NCBI RefSeq assembly: GCF_030814815.1
Contig: NZ_JAUSVR010000001.1
Coordinates: 1-64,000, forward strand
Direction: 5' to 3'
Source of the DNA: Ancylobacter amanitiformis
GTDB taxonomy: Bacteria > Pseudomonadota > Alphaproteobacteria > Rhizobiales > Xanthobacteraceae
Length of the DNA: 64,000 bases
In this document: piece by piece, positions 17,809 through 25,916 of the stretch
Position numbering within the stretch: the first letter of the stretch is position 1
Layout: every line of letters begins with the position of its first letter
The notes under the pieces: generated by a model
Database searches by the model: none
What the model was told of the DNA's origin: nothing
What the model saw: only the letters and a program-made list of their open reading frames with translations
Program-made: the position numbers and the translations under genes

Positions 17809-18711
17809 TCAGGCTCGGCGGAGACAGGCATCGACCGCCGCGCGATCGGGGATGCTGTCCTGGGCCCCCGTCCGGGTGCAGGCCAGCGAGCCCGCCACGA
17901 CGCCGCGCCGCAGCGCTTCCGTGAACGGGCGGCTTTCGTCCATGGCGGCGGCGAAGGTGCCCACGAACGAATCCCCGGCCGCCGTCGTATCGATGGCCTC
18001 GACGCGAGGCGCGGGCTGGCGATGGATGACGCCGTCGCGGAAGGCCACCACGCCGTCGGCACCCACCGTCACCACCACGGTGAGGCCATAGCTGCGATGC
18101 AGGTCCTGCGCCGCGCCGTGCGCATCGGCGGCGGCGAGGCCGGCCTCTCGGGCAACGTGCAGTGCCTCATGCTCGTTGACGATCAACGTGTCGATCCGGC
18201 GCAGAATGTCTTCCGGCACCCGGCCAGAGGGGGCGGCGTTGAGCATCGTCCGCCAGCCCCGCTGCCCGGCCAGATGCACGGCCGCGAACAGCGCCTCGTC
18301 GCGGATCTCCCGCTGCAGCAGCAACACGCTGCCGGGGGGAGCGGCGAGGGCGGCGAGCTGGCTGGCATCCACCGCGTAATTCGCGCCGGCCGCCACGACG
18401 ATGGCGTTCTCGCCCCGCGCATCGACGCTGATGAAGGCGACGCCGGTAGGCGTGTCCACCCGCGCGACCCCGGCGAGGTCCACGCCGCTCTCGGCCAGCG
18501 AGCGCAAGGCCAGCGTGCCGAAATCATCGCGCCCCACCGCTCCGACGAACGCCACCCGCGCACCGCTGCGCGCGGCGGCAACGGCCTGATTGGCGCCCTT
18601 GCCGCCGGGAATGCTGCGAAAGCCAGGCCCGATCACCGTCTCGCCCGGCGCGGGGATATGGGGAACCTCGGTGACGAGATCGAGATTGACGGAGCCGAAG
18701 ACGATGATCAT
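17809..18711 (-). CDS. rbsK: Ribokinase-like PfkB-family sugar kinase
   Basis: A 300-residue PfkB carbohydrate kinase. The N terminus 'IIVFGSVNLDLVTEVPHIPA' and 'FRSIPGGKGANQAVAAARSG' are typical ribokinase motifs for sugar binding. The C-terminal ATP/catalytic motif reads DTTAAGDSFVGTFA, with the base in AAGD where most relatives have GAGD. It is predicted to make ribose 5-phosphate from ribose, or to act on a similar sugar. It is the last gene of the leftward run that begins with nicC, six bases after the cysteine hydrolase. That position suggests it uses a sugar freed from an imported compound, for instance a pyridine riboside; this is inference. Confidence 0.85.
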   Translation of the reverse strand: MIIVFGSVNLDLVTEVPHIPAPGETVIGPGFRSIPGGKGANQAVAAARSGARVAFVGAVGRDDFGTLALRSLAESGVDLAGVARVDTPTGVAFISVDARGENAIVVAAGANYAVDASQLAALAAPPGSVLLLQREIRDEALFAAVHLAGQRGWRTMLNAAPSGRVPEDILRRIDTLIVNEHEALHVAREAGLAAADAHGAAQDLHRSYGLTVVVTVGADGVVAFRDGVIHRQPAPRVEAIDTTAAGDSFVGTFAAAMDESRPFTEALRRGVVAGSLACTRTGAQDSIPDRAAVDACLRRA

Positions 18712-18717
18712 CGCGGG

Positions 18718-19359
18718 TCAGTCCGTCCAGAGCGCGAGCAGCGTGGCGGTGTCCATCAGCGCCACCTGTTCCGGCATGCGTGGCAGCAGGTGGGTCATCA
18801 CCGCCTCATGCGAGGCGGGTGCCGAGCTGGTGACGGCATCGGTCACGACAATGGCATGGAAGCCGCGATCGAGCGCATCGAACAGGCTCGCCAGCACACA
18901 AATGTCGGTCTCGACGCCGGTGAAGACCAGCGTGTCGACGGCATTGGCCGCCAGCCAATCGCTGAAGCCCGGATTCGCGAAGATGGAATAGCCGGCCTTG
19001 TCGAACACCCGGTCCGGCGCGGCATGCGCCGTCAGCGGCGCGACCAGTTCGTGCAGCAGCGGATCCATCTGCTCAAGAGTGAGCGTGGACCACCGGAGAT
19101 AATAGGGCTGCCAGCAGCCCGGCGCCGTCTCCGCGCTGTCGGCCACGATGAAGCGGGCAAACAGGCTGCGGCCCGGCTTGGCCTCCGCGATGCGCAGGAT
19201 GTTGGGGAGCACATCCGCCATGGCCGGTGTGTGCCACGGCGTTGTTTCCGAGAAGAGGCGCTGCATGTCGATGCACAGATGCACGGCATGCGGGCCGGGA
19301 CGGCGCGGCGCCACCGCCATGTCGCCCGCCATGTCGTCGCCCGCGATATCGAGGCTCAT
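18718..19359 (-). CDS. Isochorismatase-family cysteine hydrolase
   Basis: A 213-residue alpha/beta cysteine hydrolase with the triad D31 (LCIDMQR), K121 (VFDKAGYS) and C154 (TGVETDICVLAS). Family members hydrolyse amides, carbamoyl or vinyl-ether bonds. Next to a nicotinate pathway, nicotinamidase is tempting, but the DxHxxxH zinc motif of PncA nicotinamidases is absent: the stretch between D31 and K121 reads IVADSAETAPGCWQPYYLRW. Its substrate is therefore open; an amide of a pyridine carboxylic acid or an intermediate amide are options. It overlaps the downstream end of the ATPase gene by four bases and precedes the ribokinase. Confidence 0.8.
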   Translation of the reverse strand: MSLDIAGDDMAGDMAVAPRRPGPHAVHLCIDMQRLFSETTPWHTPAMADVLPNILRIAEAKPGRSLFARFIVADSAETAPGCWQPYYLRWSTLTLEQMDPLLHELVAPLTAHAAPDRVFDKAGYSIFANPGFSDWLAANAVDTLVFTGVETDICVLASLFDALDRGFHAIVVTDAVTSSAPASHEAVMTHLLPRMPEQVALMDTATLLALWTD

Positions 19360-20423
19360 GGCGCGTCCTCGATCGGCACGGTGTGGTCCGGCGACCAGCT
19401 CAGCGTCACCTCGTCGCCCCGTGCCAGCGGCCGCGCATCGCGGTTCTGCGCGAAGATCTTGAAGCGCTGGCCGGCGGCGTCCACCTCATAGGTGAGCGCG
19501 GTGCCGGAATAAAGCGAGGCGATGATCGCGCCCTCCACCCGGTTTGTCAGCCCATCCTCCGGCGCGGCATCGCGCGTGGCCACCGTGATTTTCTCGGGCC
19601 GCACCGCGAGCGTGACGGGCGCGCCATTGGCCGGCAGCGGCGAGGCCGTGGCGATGCGCATCCCATTGCGCAGGCTCACCCGGCCATCCGCCACCGTGCC
19701 GGTGAAGAAATTGGTGTCGCCGAGAAATTCCGCCGCGAACCGCGTCCGCGGCCGCTCATAGACCTCTGTCGGCGCGCCGATCTGCACGATGCGGCCGCGA
19801 TCGAGAATGGCGACCTTGTCGGAGAGGGTCAGCGCCTCTTCCTGGTCATGCGTGACGAAGATGGTGGTGAGGCCGCTCTCGCGCTGGATGCGCAGCAATT
19901 CCACCTGCATCTCCTGACGCAGCCGCCGGTCGAGCGCCGAGAGCGGCTCGTCGAGCAGCAGCACGCTCGGGCGGGTCACGATGGCGCGGGCCAGCGCCAC
20001 GCGCTGCTGCTGGCCGCCGGACAACTGCTTGGGCTTGCGCGTCCCGAAGCCGCCGAGATGCACCATGTCGAGCGCGCGCTGCACCTCGCGGCGGGCCGGC
20101 TCGCCCTTCACGCCGCGCTGCGCCAGCCCGAAGGCCACGTTGTCGGCGACGCTCATGTGCGGGAACAGCGCGTAGGACTGGAACACCATGCCGATATTGC
20201 GCGCCCATACCGGCACGCGCGTGACATCGCGCTCGCCGATCGTCACTCGCCCGGTATCGGGGATGACGAAGCCGGCGATGATGCGCAGCAGCGTGGTTTT
20301 CCCCGAGCCGGAAGGGCCGAGCAGGCTGGTGAACGAGCCTTCCGGAAAATGGGTCGTGATGTCGGAGAGCACCTCGACCTTGCCGTAGGACTTGGCAATG
20401 GCGGTGACGTCAACTGCGGTCAC
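19356..20423 (-). CDS. Polyamine-type ABC transporter ATP-binding protein (PotA-like), nicotinate locus
   Basis: A 355-residue ATPase. Walker A GPSGSGKTT lies at 36-44, then Q-loop FQSYALFPHM, signature LSGGQQQRVALARA, Walker B LLLDEPLSALD and switch region THDQEEAL. The C-terminal TOBE domain of PotA/FbpC-type ATPases follows (about 245-350). It is fourth in the transporter gene order SBP-permease-permease-ATPase. Close similarity to polyamine transporters does not fix the substrate, because the same subfamily imports many small cations and acids. Confidence 0.93.
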   Translation of the reverse strand: MTAVDVTAIAKSYGKVEVLSDITTHFPEGSFTSLLGPSGSGKTTLLRIIAGFVIPDTGRVTIGERDVTRVPVWARNIGMVFQSYALFPHMSVADNVAFGLAQRGVKGEPARREVQRALDMVHLGGFGTRKPKQLSGGQQQRVALARAIVTRPSVLLLDEPLSALDRRLRQEMQVELLRIQRESGLTTIFVTHDQEEALTLSDKVAILDRGRIVQIGAPTEVYERPRTRFAAEFLGDTNFFTGTVADGRVSLRNGMRIATASPLPANGAPVTLAVRPEKITVATRDAAPEDGLTNRVEGAIIASLYSGTALTYEVDAAGQRFKIFAQNRDARPLARGDEVTLSWSPDHTVPIEDAP

Positions 20424-21189
20424 GGGAGGCTCCCGGTTTGGCGAACAGAGTGAAAAGCAGGAAGATCGATACCGAGCCGAGCAGCAGAATCGTGCAGACG
20501 GCGTTGATCTCCGGCGTGAATCCCTTGCGGATGGCGGAATAGATCTCCACCGGCAGGGTGGAGGAGCCCGGCGTCGCCAGGAAATAGGACACCACGAACT
20601 GATCCAGCGACACGGCGAAGGCGAACAGCGCCGCGCCGAAGATGCTGGGTGCCAGCAAGGGCAGCGTCACCCGGAAGAAGGCCTTCACCGGCGGCGCGCC
20701 AAGGCTCATCGCCGCTTCTTCGAGATCGGCGCGGATGGTGGTGAGGCCGGTTCCGACCACCAGCACCACATAGGGAATGGCGAGCGCGACATGGCCGATG
20801 AGGATCGCGTGGAAGCCGCGCCCGATTCCGGTCCAGTAGAAGAAGACCAGCATCGCGGTGCCGGTGATCAGCCAGGGAATGGCGATCGGCGGCAGCAGCA
20901 GCAGGCGCAGCGCCTCCTTGCCGAAGAACTGGCGGCGCGACAGCGCCACCGCGGCGAGCGTGCCGAGCACCGTGGCGATCACCGCGGTGATGGCGGCGAT
21001 GAGCACACTGTTCCAGCTCGCGTTGAGCAGCTTTCGGTTGCTCATCAACTCCACATACCAGTGGGAGGAGAAGCTGAAGGGCAGCTGGTAGAGCGGCGAT
21101 TCATTGAACCCCATCGCGATCAGCACCGCGATCGGCAGATAGAGAAAGATCAGGACGGCGAGGATATAGGTGCGGGCGGCGAGCTTCAT
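20410..21189 (-). CDS. Polyamine-type ABC transporter permease (PotC-like), nicotinate locus
   Basis: A 259-residue, six-helix permease. The first helix is 'TYILAVLIFLYLPIAVLIAM', followed by the PotC-type loop 'ESPLYQLPFSFSSHWYVEL'. The coupling loop 'DLEEAAMSLGAPPVKAFFRV' is the conserved EAA motif that docks on the ATPase. It overlaps the ATPase gene by 14 bases and follows the PotB-like permease by 12 bases. Confidence 0.92.
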   Translation of the reverse strand: MKLAARTYILAVLIFLYLPIAVLIAMGFNESPLYQLPFSFSSHWYVELMSNRKLLNASWNSVLIAAITAVIATVLGTLAAVALSRRQFFGKEALRLLLLPPIAIPWLITGTAMLVFFYWTGIGRGFHAILIGHVALAIPYVVLVVGTGLTTIRADLEEAAMSLGAPPVKAFFRVTLPLLAPSIFGAALFAFAVSLDQFVVSYFLATPGSSTLPVEIYSAIRKGFTPEINAVCTILLLGSVSIFLLFTLFAKPGASRDRS

Positions 21190-21201
21190 GGCGCATCTGC
21201 C

Positions 21202-22128
21202 TCACAGGGACGAACTGCGGCGCAGCACGCCGGAGAAGGTCGCGAAGATGCCGAGCACCAGCGCCAGGATGGTGAAGGACAGCGCCGCTCCCAGCGGCCA
21301 GTTGAAGGCCTGGGTGAACTGTTCCTCGATCACCGTGCCGAGCGTCACCCCGCGCGGGCCGCCGAGAATGCGCGGTTCCATGAAGGCGCCGATGACCGGC
21401 ACGAAGATCAGCACCGAGCCGGAAATGAGCCCGGGCGCCGCCATCGGCACGATGATGCGCCACAGCACGGTCCATTTGCGCGCGCCAAGGCTTTCCGCCG
21501 CTTCCAGAATGGAATCGTCGATCGTCACCAGCGCGATGTAGCAGGTGAGCACCATGTAGGGCAGGTAGCCGTGCACGAGGCCGAGGATGATGGCGGGCAG
21601 CGAATAGAGGAAGCCGAGCGAGGGCGCATCCGGCCACACGCTGCGCGCCAGGAGATCGAGAAAGCCGCCCTCGCGGATCACCATGGTCCAGGAAAACACC
21701 CGCACCAGCCCGTTCGTCCAGAAGGGCAGGATGACCAGGATCAGCAGCGTCTCGCGCAGCCGCCCGGCGGTGGCGCGCGCCAGCGCCAGCGCCGTGAAGA
21801 AGCCGACCACGGCGCAGAGGAAGGTGGTCCACAGCCCGATGAGCAGCGAGGTCCAGGCCACGCCGATGAGATAGGGCTGGTCGATGAAGGCGCGGTAATG
21901 CTTGAAGGTGAATGCCACCTCCTTCTTGCCGAGCGGCGTCGCGGTCATGAAGCTGAAGCTCAGCATGGCGCCGAGCGGCAGCAGGATGGCGAGGGTCAGC
22001 CACGCATAGGTCGGCAGCAGCATCGTCAGCGTGACGAGCCAGCTCGGCAGACGCAGGCCGGCCGAAGGGACCGCGCCAAGGGCGCGGTCCGGGGTCGGCG
22101 GGGTCCGGGAGGCGGCGTCAGCCGGCAT
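21202..22128 (-). CDS. Polyamine-type ABC transporter permease (PotB-like), nicotinate locus
   Basis: A 308-residue permease with a cytoplasmic N-terminal extension of about 35 residues, then 'YAWLTLAILLPLGAMLSFSF' as the first helix. The EAA loop is 'DSILEAAESLGARKWTVLWR'. The start (22126-22128) overlaps the binding-protein stop by 11 bases. The first 20 codons contain a perfect 10-bp hairpin (see 22068-22090), which may reduce translation or stabilise upstream message. Confidence 0.92.
   Translation of the reverse strand: MPADAASRTPPTPDRALGAVPSAGLRLPSWLVTLTMLLPTYAWLTLAILLPLGAMLSFSFMTATPLGKKEVAFTFKHYRAFIDQPYLIGVAWTSLLIGLWTTFLCAVVGFFTALALARATAGRLRETLLILVILPFWTNGLVRVFSWTMVIREGGFLDLLARSVWPDAPSLGFLYSLPAIILGLVHGYLPYMVLTCYIALVTIDDSILEAAESLGARKWTVLWRIIVPMAAPGLISGSVLIFVPVIGAFMEPRILGGPRGVTLGTVIEEQFTQAFNWPLGAALSFTILALVLGIFATFSGVLRRSSSL
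22068..22090 (-). other. Perfect 10-bp hairpin at the binding-protein/permease junction
   Basis: GGACCGCGCC (22068-22077) and GGCGCGGTCC (22081-22090) form a perfect stem with a three-base loop. On the transcribed (minus) strand it lies just downstream of the binding-protein stop, inside the first codons of the PotB-like permease. Hairpins at this place in ABC operons are known to give more binding protein than permease, by protecting the upstream RNA. There is no U tract, so full termination is unlikely. Confidence 0.5.
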
Positions 22129-23191
22129 AATAGGCTTTCACTTCCTGCCAGAGATTGTTGAAGCCCTCGCGCCGGTCGTCGGGCAGCGGGGCCATCAGCG
22201 TCATCGTTTCGAGATAGTGGGCGGCATGGACGCGACGGTTGAGATCGTCGGCCGGCAGCCGGTCCATGGCAAGGGCATTGGCCGAGGCCGGGGCGCCGAT
22301 CTTGGTTGCCCATTCGTGGTAGAAATCGGGGCTGATCATGTAGTTGATGAACGCCTCGGCATTGGTCTTGTTGGTGCTGGAAGCGGGAATGGCCAGCGTG
22401 TCCAGCCAGCCCACGGCGCCCTCCTTCGGCACGACGAAGGTGACCGGCAACTTGAAATTGCGCTGCGAGCGCACCGAGGCGCCCGACCAATAGACCGAGA
22501 GGTCGAACTCGTTGGCCGCGAAGCCCTTGTTCCACTGGTCCTCGCTGGACCACAGCGTCTTGATGTTCGGCTTCAGGCTCTTCAGCCAGTCGCCGATCGG
22601 CTTCAGGTCCTTGGGCGCGTTCATGTCCTGGCCGGTCATGAAGGCGCCCAGCGCGATCGCGGTGACGGCATCATCATACATCGCCACCTTGTTCTTGTAG
22701 GCGGGGTCGGCGAGCGCGCCATAGCTCTCCGGCAGCGGCCGGCCGTCGCGGATGGCGAGCGAGTTCATGCCCCACAGCCACGCGACGCCGTAATGCTTGC
22801 CGTCCACGGTGAAGGCCGCGTTGTCGCGCAGCTTGGGAACGAGGCCGGCGGCATTGGGGATCTTGGCGAGGTCCACGGCGTCGAGCAGGTCGTCCGCCAT
22901 CGCCTGCTGGGTGCGCGCGCTGTTGATGAGCACGACGTCGTAGACGCCCGGATTGGTCCGCAGCTTGGTGATCATCTCGGATTCGGCGTTGAAGTAGTCA
23001 TTGACCACCTCGATGCCCGTCATCTTGCGGAAGGCTTCGAGCGCCCACTTCTCGTCGGTGCCGTATCCCTGCCAGTTCAGCACCGTGACGGTTCCCGCCG
23101 CCCGCGCGGGGCGGGAGGTGGCGCTGAGCCCGGACAGGGCGGCGGTGCCGGCACCGAGCAGGGTGAGAAACTCGCGTCGAGACTGCTTCAT
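22118..23191 (-). CDS. Polyamine-type ABC transporter substrate-binding protein (PotD-like), nicotinate locus
   Basis: A 357-residue periplasmic binding protein. The ATG at 23189-23191 is chosen because AAGGGGA lies upstream and the protein then starts with a Tat signal (MKQSRREFLTLLGAG). 'TVLNWQGYGTDEKWALEAFR' and 'YFNAESEMITKLRTNPGVYD' are hallmarks of the spermidine/putrescine-binding family. It follows nicX after a 172-bp gap on the same strand. As the locus has no NicT-type permease gene, the ligand may be nicotinate or a nicotinate conjugate rather than a polyamine; this is inference from position. Confidence 0.9.
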   Translation of the reverse strand: MKQSRREFLTLLGAGTAALSGLSATSRPARAAGTVTVLNWQGYGTDEKWALEAFRKMTGIEVVNDYFNAESEMITKLRTNPGVYDVVLINSARTQQAMADDLLDAVDLAKIPNAAGLVPKLRDNAAFTVDGKHYGVAWLWGMNSLAIRDGRPLPESYGALADPAYKNKVAMYDDAVTAIALGAFMTGQDMNAPKDLKPIGDWLKSLKPNIKTLWSSEDQWNKGFAANEFDLSVYWSGASVRSQRNFKLPVTFVVPKEGAVGWLDTLAIPASSTNKTNAEAFINYMISPDFYHEWATKIGAPASANALAMDRLPADDLNRRVHAAHYLETMTLMAPLPDDRREGFNNLWQEVKAYYAG

Positions 23192-23363
23192 TGTCGTTGT
23201 CCCCTTGGAAGCTGCGGTCTGGAAGGTGGCCTGGAAGGCGGCTGGCTGGAAGATCGGTGCCTGTTCTCGTCTCGTCATTGCCGGCGCGGGCCTGGCCCCA
23301 GCCGGATCGTCATCGGTGGAAGGCCGGCGCGATCCCGATAGGAGCGCCCCGGCCGGGGGCAGG
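23192..23363. other. nicX / binding-protein gap with GC-rich inverted repeats
   Basis: No gene is visible in these 172 bp. They contain three imperfect copies of CTGGAAG-based repeats (about 23217-23252) and, directly after the nicX stop, the 12-bp palindrome CCCCGGCCGGGG (23347-23358). The latter is flanked by a bulged stem formed by GGCCGGCGC and GCGCCCCGGCC. This could partly end nicX transcription or separate its expression from the transporter genes. A promoter for the transporter may also lie here, but none is obvious. Confidence 0.35.
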
Positions 23364-24389
23364 TCACGCGCGGCGCTGCATTTCCTTCACCGCGATGTCG
23401 CCGTCCAGAACGATCGGCTCGTCGTCGAGGAAGAGGGAGCACCCGCGCATCGGAATGTCGAGATGGCAGGGCGTGTCATTGGGCCCGCCCAGTTCGTTAT
23501 TGGGTCCGGTGGAGAACATCACGTTGCCGTAGAACGAGCGCAGCTCCATGCCCATCCCGCCCGGGAACTGGGTCAACCCGTGCCACTGGGCCCGGTGGTC
23601 GAGACCCCAGCCGACATGGCTCATGCCCATGCCGCGCGGATCGTTGAACTCGCCCATGTAGCTCTTGATCAGCTCGGCCTCGAGCCCGCCGCGGATATCG
23701 GTAACGAAGCCCTTCTCGATCGTATAGGTGACCTTCTCGCGCACATAGCTGTTGAAGGGCAGCAGCACGTCGCCGGGGGCGAGCACGATCTGGCCATCGA
23801 CGCCGTCATCGGCGCCGCCGGTGAAGACGAAGGCCGCGGGCCAGTGATCCCAGCGGCCCGGCTCGTCGGTGTAGCCATATTCGGCAATGGTGGGGTACTT
23901 GCCGATCTTGTAGGTGACGTCGGTGCCGTGCTTCGAGGTGATGCGCATCACCTTGGCCTTGGCGAGGATCTCCGCGCCGACCTCGACACGCTCGCGCAGT
24001 TCCTTGGTCGGCAGCAGGCGGGCGAGCAGCGGGGCCGGCTCCACCGCGGTCAGCACGCGGGTTCCCGCCGCCTGGATCGCCATCTGCTCGGGGCTGAACA
24101 GCAGGAAGATGAGGTCGACCACCATGTCGGCCTGCTTGAGCGCCTCAACCGCCTCGGGATTGGCGGCAAGGCCCGTCTGCCCCACGGCCCAGGAGCCGGT
24201 GGCCGGCAGCGGCGCGGGCAGGCGCATATGGTACATCTGCGCGCCGAGGCGCTGACCGGCGGCGAGGAAGGCGTCGGCATAGTCGAGTCGGTCGCTGCCC
24301 TGGCTGAGAACCACGACCTTCTCGCCTTCATGCACGCCCGACAGCGTGAGCTGGTGGAGGCAGATTTCCGTCAATACGTTGCGATCCAT
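23364..24389 (-). CDS. nicX: 2,5-dihydroxypyridine 5,6-dioxygenase
   Basis: An extradiol-like Fe(II) ring-cleavage enzyme that opens 2,5-dihydroxypyridine to N-formylmaleamate, a central step of aerobic nicotinate degradation (341 residues; family about 350). The ATG at 24387-24389 has GAGGAGAGA upstream; longer frames are unsupported. The iron ligands known for P. putida NicX (H265, H318, D320) correspond here to H258 in MSHVGWG, H309 and D311 in CHLDIPM, a consistent shift of 7-9 residues. Genes for the steps before and after it lie immediately upstream. The N-terminal half resembles M29 aminopeptidases, so automatic annotation often calls such proteins leucyl aminopeptidase. Confidence 0.93.
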   Translation of the reverse strand: MDRNVLTEICLHQLTLSGVHEGEKVVVLSQGSDRLDYADAFLAAGQRLGAQMYHMRLPAPLPATGSWAVGQTGLAANPEAVEALKQADMVVDLIFLLFSPEQMAIQAAGTRVLTAVEPAPLLARLLPTKELRERVEVGAEILAKAKVMRITSKHGTDVTYKIGKYPTIAEYGYTDEPGRWDHWPAAFVFTGGADDGVDGQIVLAPGDVLLPFNSYVREKVTYTIEKGFVTDIRGGLEAELIKSYMGEFNDPRGMGMSHVGWGLDHRAQWHGLTQFPGGMGMELRSFYGNVMFSTGPNNELGGPNDTPCHLDIPMRGCSLFLDDEPIVLDGDIAVKEMQRRA

Positions 24390-24517
24390 GGGTCTCGTCT
24401 CTCCTCGGGGCGGTTGGACGGGGGGCGATTGGGCGGGGCCGGGAGCCCCGATCGGTTCAGGCACGCAGGCGATACATCTCAGGCGACACGTCTCAGGCAG
24501 CACGTCTCAGGCGAGGC
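24390..24517. repeat. nicF-nicX gap with 14-bp tandem repeat and hairpin
   Basis: The 128-bp gap contains three tandem copies of a 14-bp unit, CAGGCGATACATCT (24466-24479), CAGGCGACACGTCT (24480-24493) and CAGGCAGCACGTCT (24494-24507), plus a broken fourth copy. A small hairpin, GGGGC-loop-GCCCC, follows at 24435-24449. No gene is seen. The unit length is not a multiple of three and the copies differ by one to three bases. Confidence 0.7.
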
Positions 24518-25150
24518 TCAGGCGGCGCGGCCGATCGCCTGCAGCGCCTCATCCAGCGTGACGACGTCGCCATATTTGGAATCGATGTCGAACAGGTTCG
24601 CCTCGTGCGGCCCTTCATGGCGGTCGCCGACGCACTCGCGCACCACGATGGTGCGGAAACCGTGCTGGCAGGCGTCGACCGCGCTGGCCCGCACGCAGCC
24701 GCTGGTCGAACAGCCCGCGAGGATCACCGTGTCGATTCCTGTCGCGTGCAGCATCGAGCCGAGGCTGGTGCCGAAAAAGGCGCTTGCATATTGCTTGGTG
24801 AAGACCGGCTCGCCCGGGCCCGGCTCCACGCCCGCGCAGAATTCCGCGAGCGGATTGCCCGGCACCATCGCGGTCATGACCGGCGCCTTCTTCACCCACA
24901 CCCCGCCATCGGCGCAGTTCGGGGCGTGGTAGAGAATATTGGTGTGGATGACCGGCACGCGTGCGGCCCGCGCCGCCTCCAGCAGCCGGGGCGCCTGCGC
25001 CACCGCCGCGACCACGCCGGGGGCGAAGAGGGCGGCGCCCTCGGTCGTGTAGGCCTTCATGAAGTCGATCATCAGCACCGCCGGCTTCGTGCCGAAGCCG
25101 ATGCGATGCCCCCACACGCCGCGATAATTGTCGGATGCGCTCTCGCTCAT
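24518..25150 (-). CDS. nicF: Maleamate amidohydrolase
   Basis: Predicted to hydrolyse maleamate to maleate and ammonia, the penultimate step of the pathway. It is a 210-residue isochorismatase-fold cysteine hydrolase with D29 (LMIDFMKAY), K119 (FTKQYASAFF) and C152 (STSGCVRASAVDA) as the triad, and the substrate loop 'FFGTSLGSML' typical of maleamate/N-carbamoylsarcosine amidases. The start is the ATG at 25148-25150. It follows nicE by ten bases on the same strand, in pathway-related order. Confidence 0.92.
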   Translation of the reverse strand: MSESASDNYRGVWGHRIGFGTKPAVLMIDFMKAYTTEGAALFAPGVVAAVAQAPRLLEAARAARVPVIHTNILYHAPNCADGGVWVKKAPVMTAMVPGNPLAEFCAGVEPGPGEPVFTKQYASAFFGTSLGSMLHATGIDTVILAGCSTSGCVRASAVDACQHGFRTIVVRECVGDRHEGPHEANLFDIDSKYGDVVTLDEALQAIGRAA

Positions 25151-25160
25151 GGTTCGCTCC

Positions 25161-25916
25161 TCAATAGGCGCCGGAGAGCAGCGCCCCGGCCCCGGGCACC
25201 ACGGGCTCCAGTTCCAGCGCCTGCAGCATGCGATAGGTGGTGGCCACCGCCGCGGTGAGGGTCGGCTTGCCGGTGAGCGCTTCCACCTTGGCGACGCTGC
25301 CGAGCGAGGGCATCTGCACGCAGGCCGACAGCACGATGGCGTCGACACCCGCCGTGTCGAGTTCCGCGACAATGCCCGGCAGGCGGGCCGGATCATGCGC
25401 CGCCACCGCCAGATTGTCGGAAATCTCCAGCGCGCGATGCGTCACCACTTCCACGCCTTCGGCCTGGATATAGTCGATCACCATGCGCGTGAGCGGCTTC
25501 ATATAGGGCGCGACAAGGGCGATGCGCCGGGCCTTGAGCACGCCGAGCGCCTCGACCAGCGCCCCCGCGCTGGTGACGACCGGGGCCGGCGCGCCATTGG
25601 CGGCGGTCACGCCTTCCAGCCGGCTCCGGCTTTCGCGGTGATAGCCGTGGCCCATGGACATGATCGCGACCAGGCAGGCATAGCCGAGCACATCCACCCG
25701 CGCATCGGACAGTTCCAGCGCGCAGCGGTCGGACTGCGCGTCCATCGCCGCCAGTTCTTCCTTCGTCACGTGCTTCATGCGCATGCGGGCGGAATGGAAG
25801 GTGAAGCGCTCGGGACGGATCAGCTGGCGAGCGGCCAGCATGGCCGGAATTTCCGTCTCCATGGTGACATTGGAGCTGGGGACGATCTGTCCGATGCGAT
25901 AGCTGCGCGCGCTCAT
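25161..25916 (-). CDS. nicE: Maleate cis-trans isomerase
   Basis: Converts maleate to fumarate, which enters the TCA cycle. The 251-residue protein belongs to the Asp/Glu racemase superfamily. The two cysteines that act in maleate isomerases are present: C81 in GYACLVA and C199 in LSACVQMPSLG. The opening 'RIGQIVPSSNVTMETEIPAM' is diagnostic for NicE-type enzymes. It overlaps nicD by four bases. Confidence 0.93.
   Translation of the reverse strand: MSARSYRIGQIVPSSNVTMETEIPAMLAARQLIRPERFTFHSARMRMKHVTKEELAAMDAQSDRCALELSDARVDVLGYACLVAIMSMGHGYHRESRSRLEGVTAANGAPAPVVTSAGALVEALGVLKARRIALVAPYMKPLTRMVIDYIQAEGVEVVTHRALEISDNLAVAAHDPARLPGIVAELDTAGVDAIVLSACVQMPSLGSVAKVEALTGKPTLTAAVATTYRMLQALELEPVVPGAGALLSGAY

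Noticed and set aside
23364-24389. Annotation of nicX as a leucyl aminopeptidase (M29 type)
   Set aside because: The iron ligands H258, H309 and D311 and the nic gene context match 2,5-dihydroxypyridine dioxygenase.
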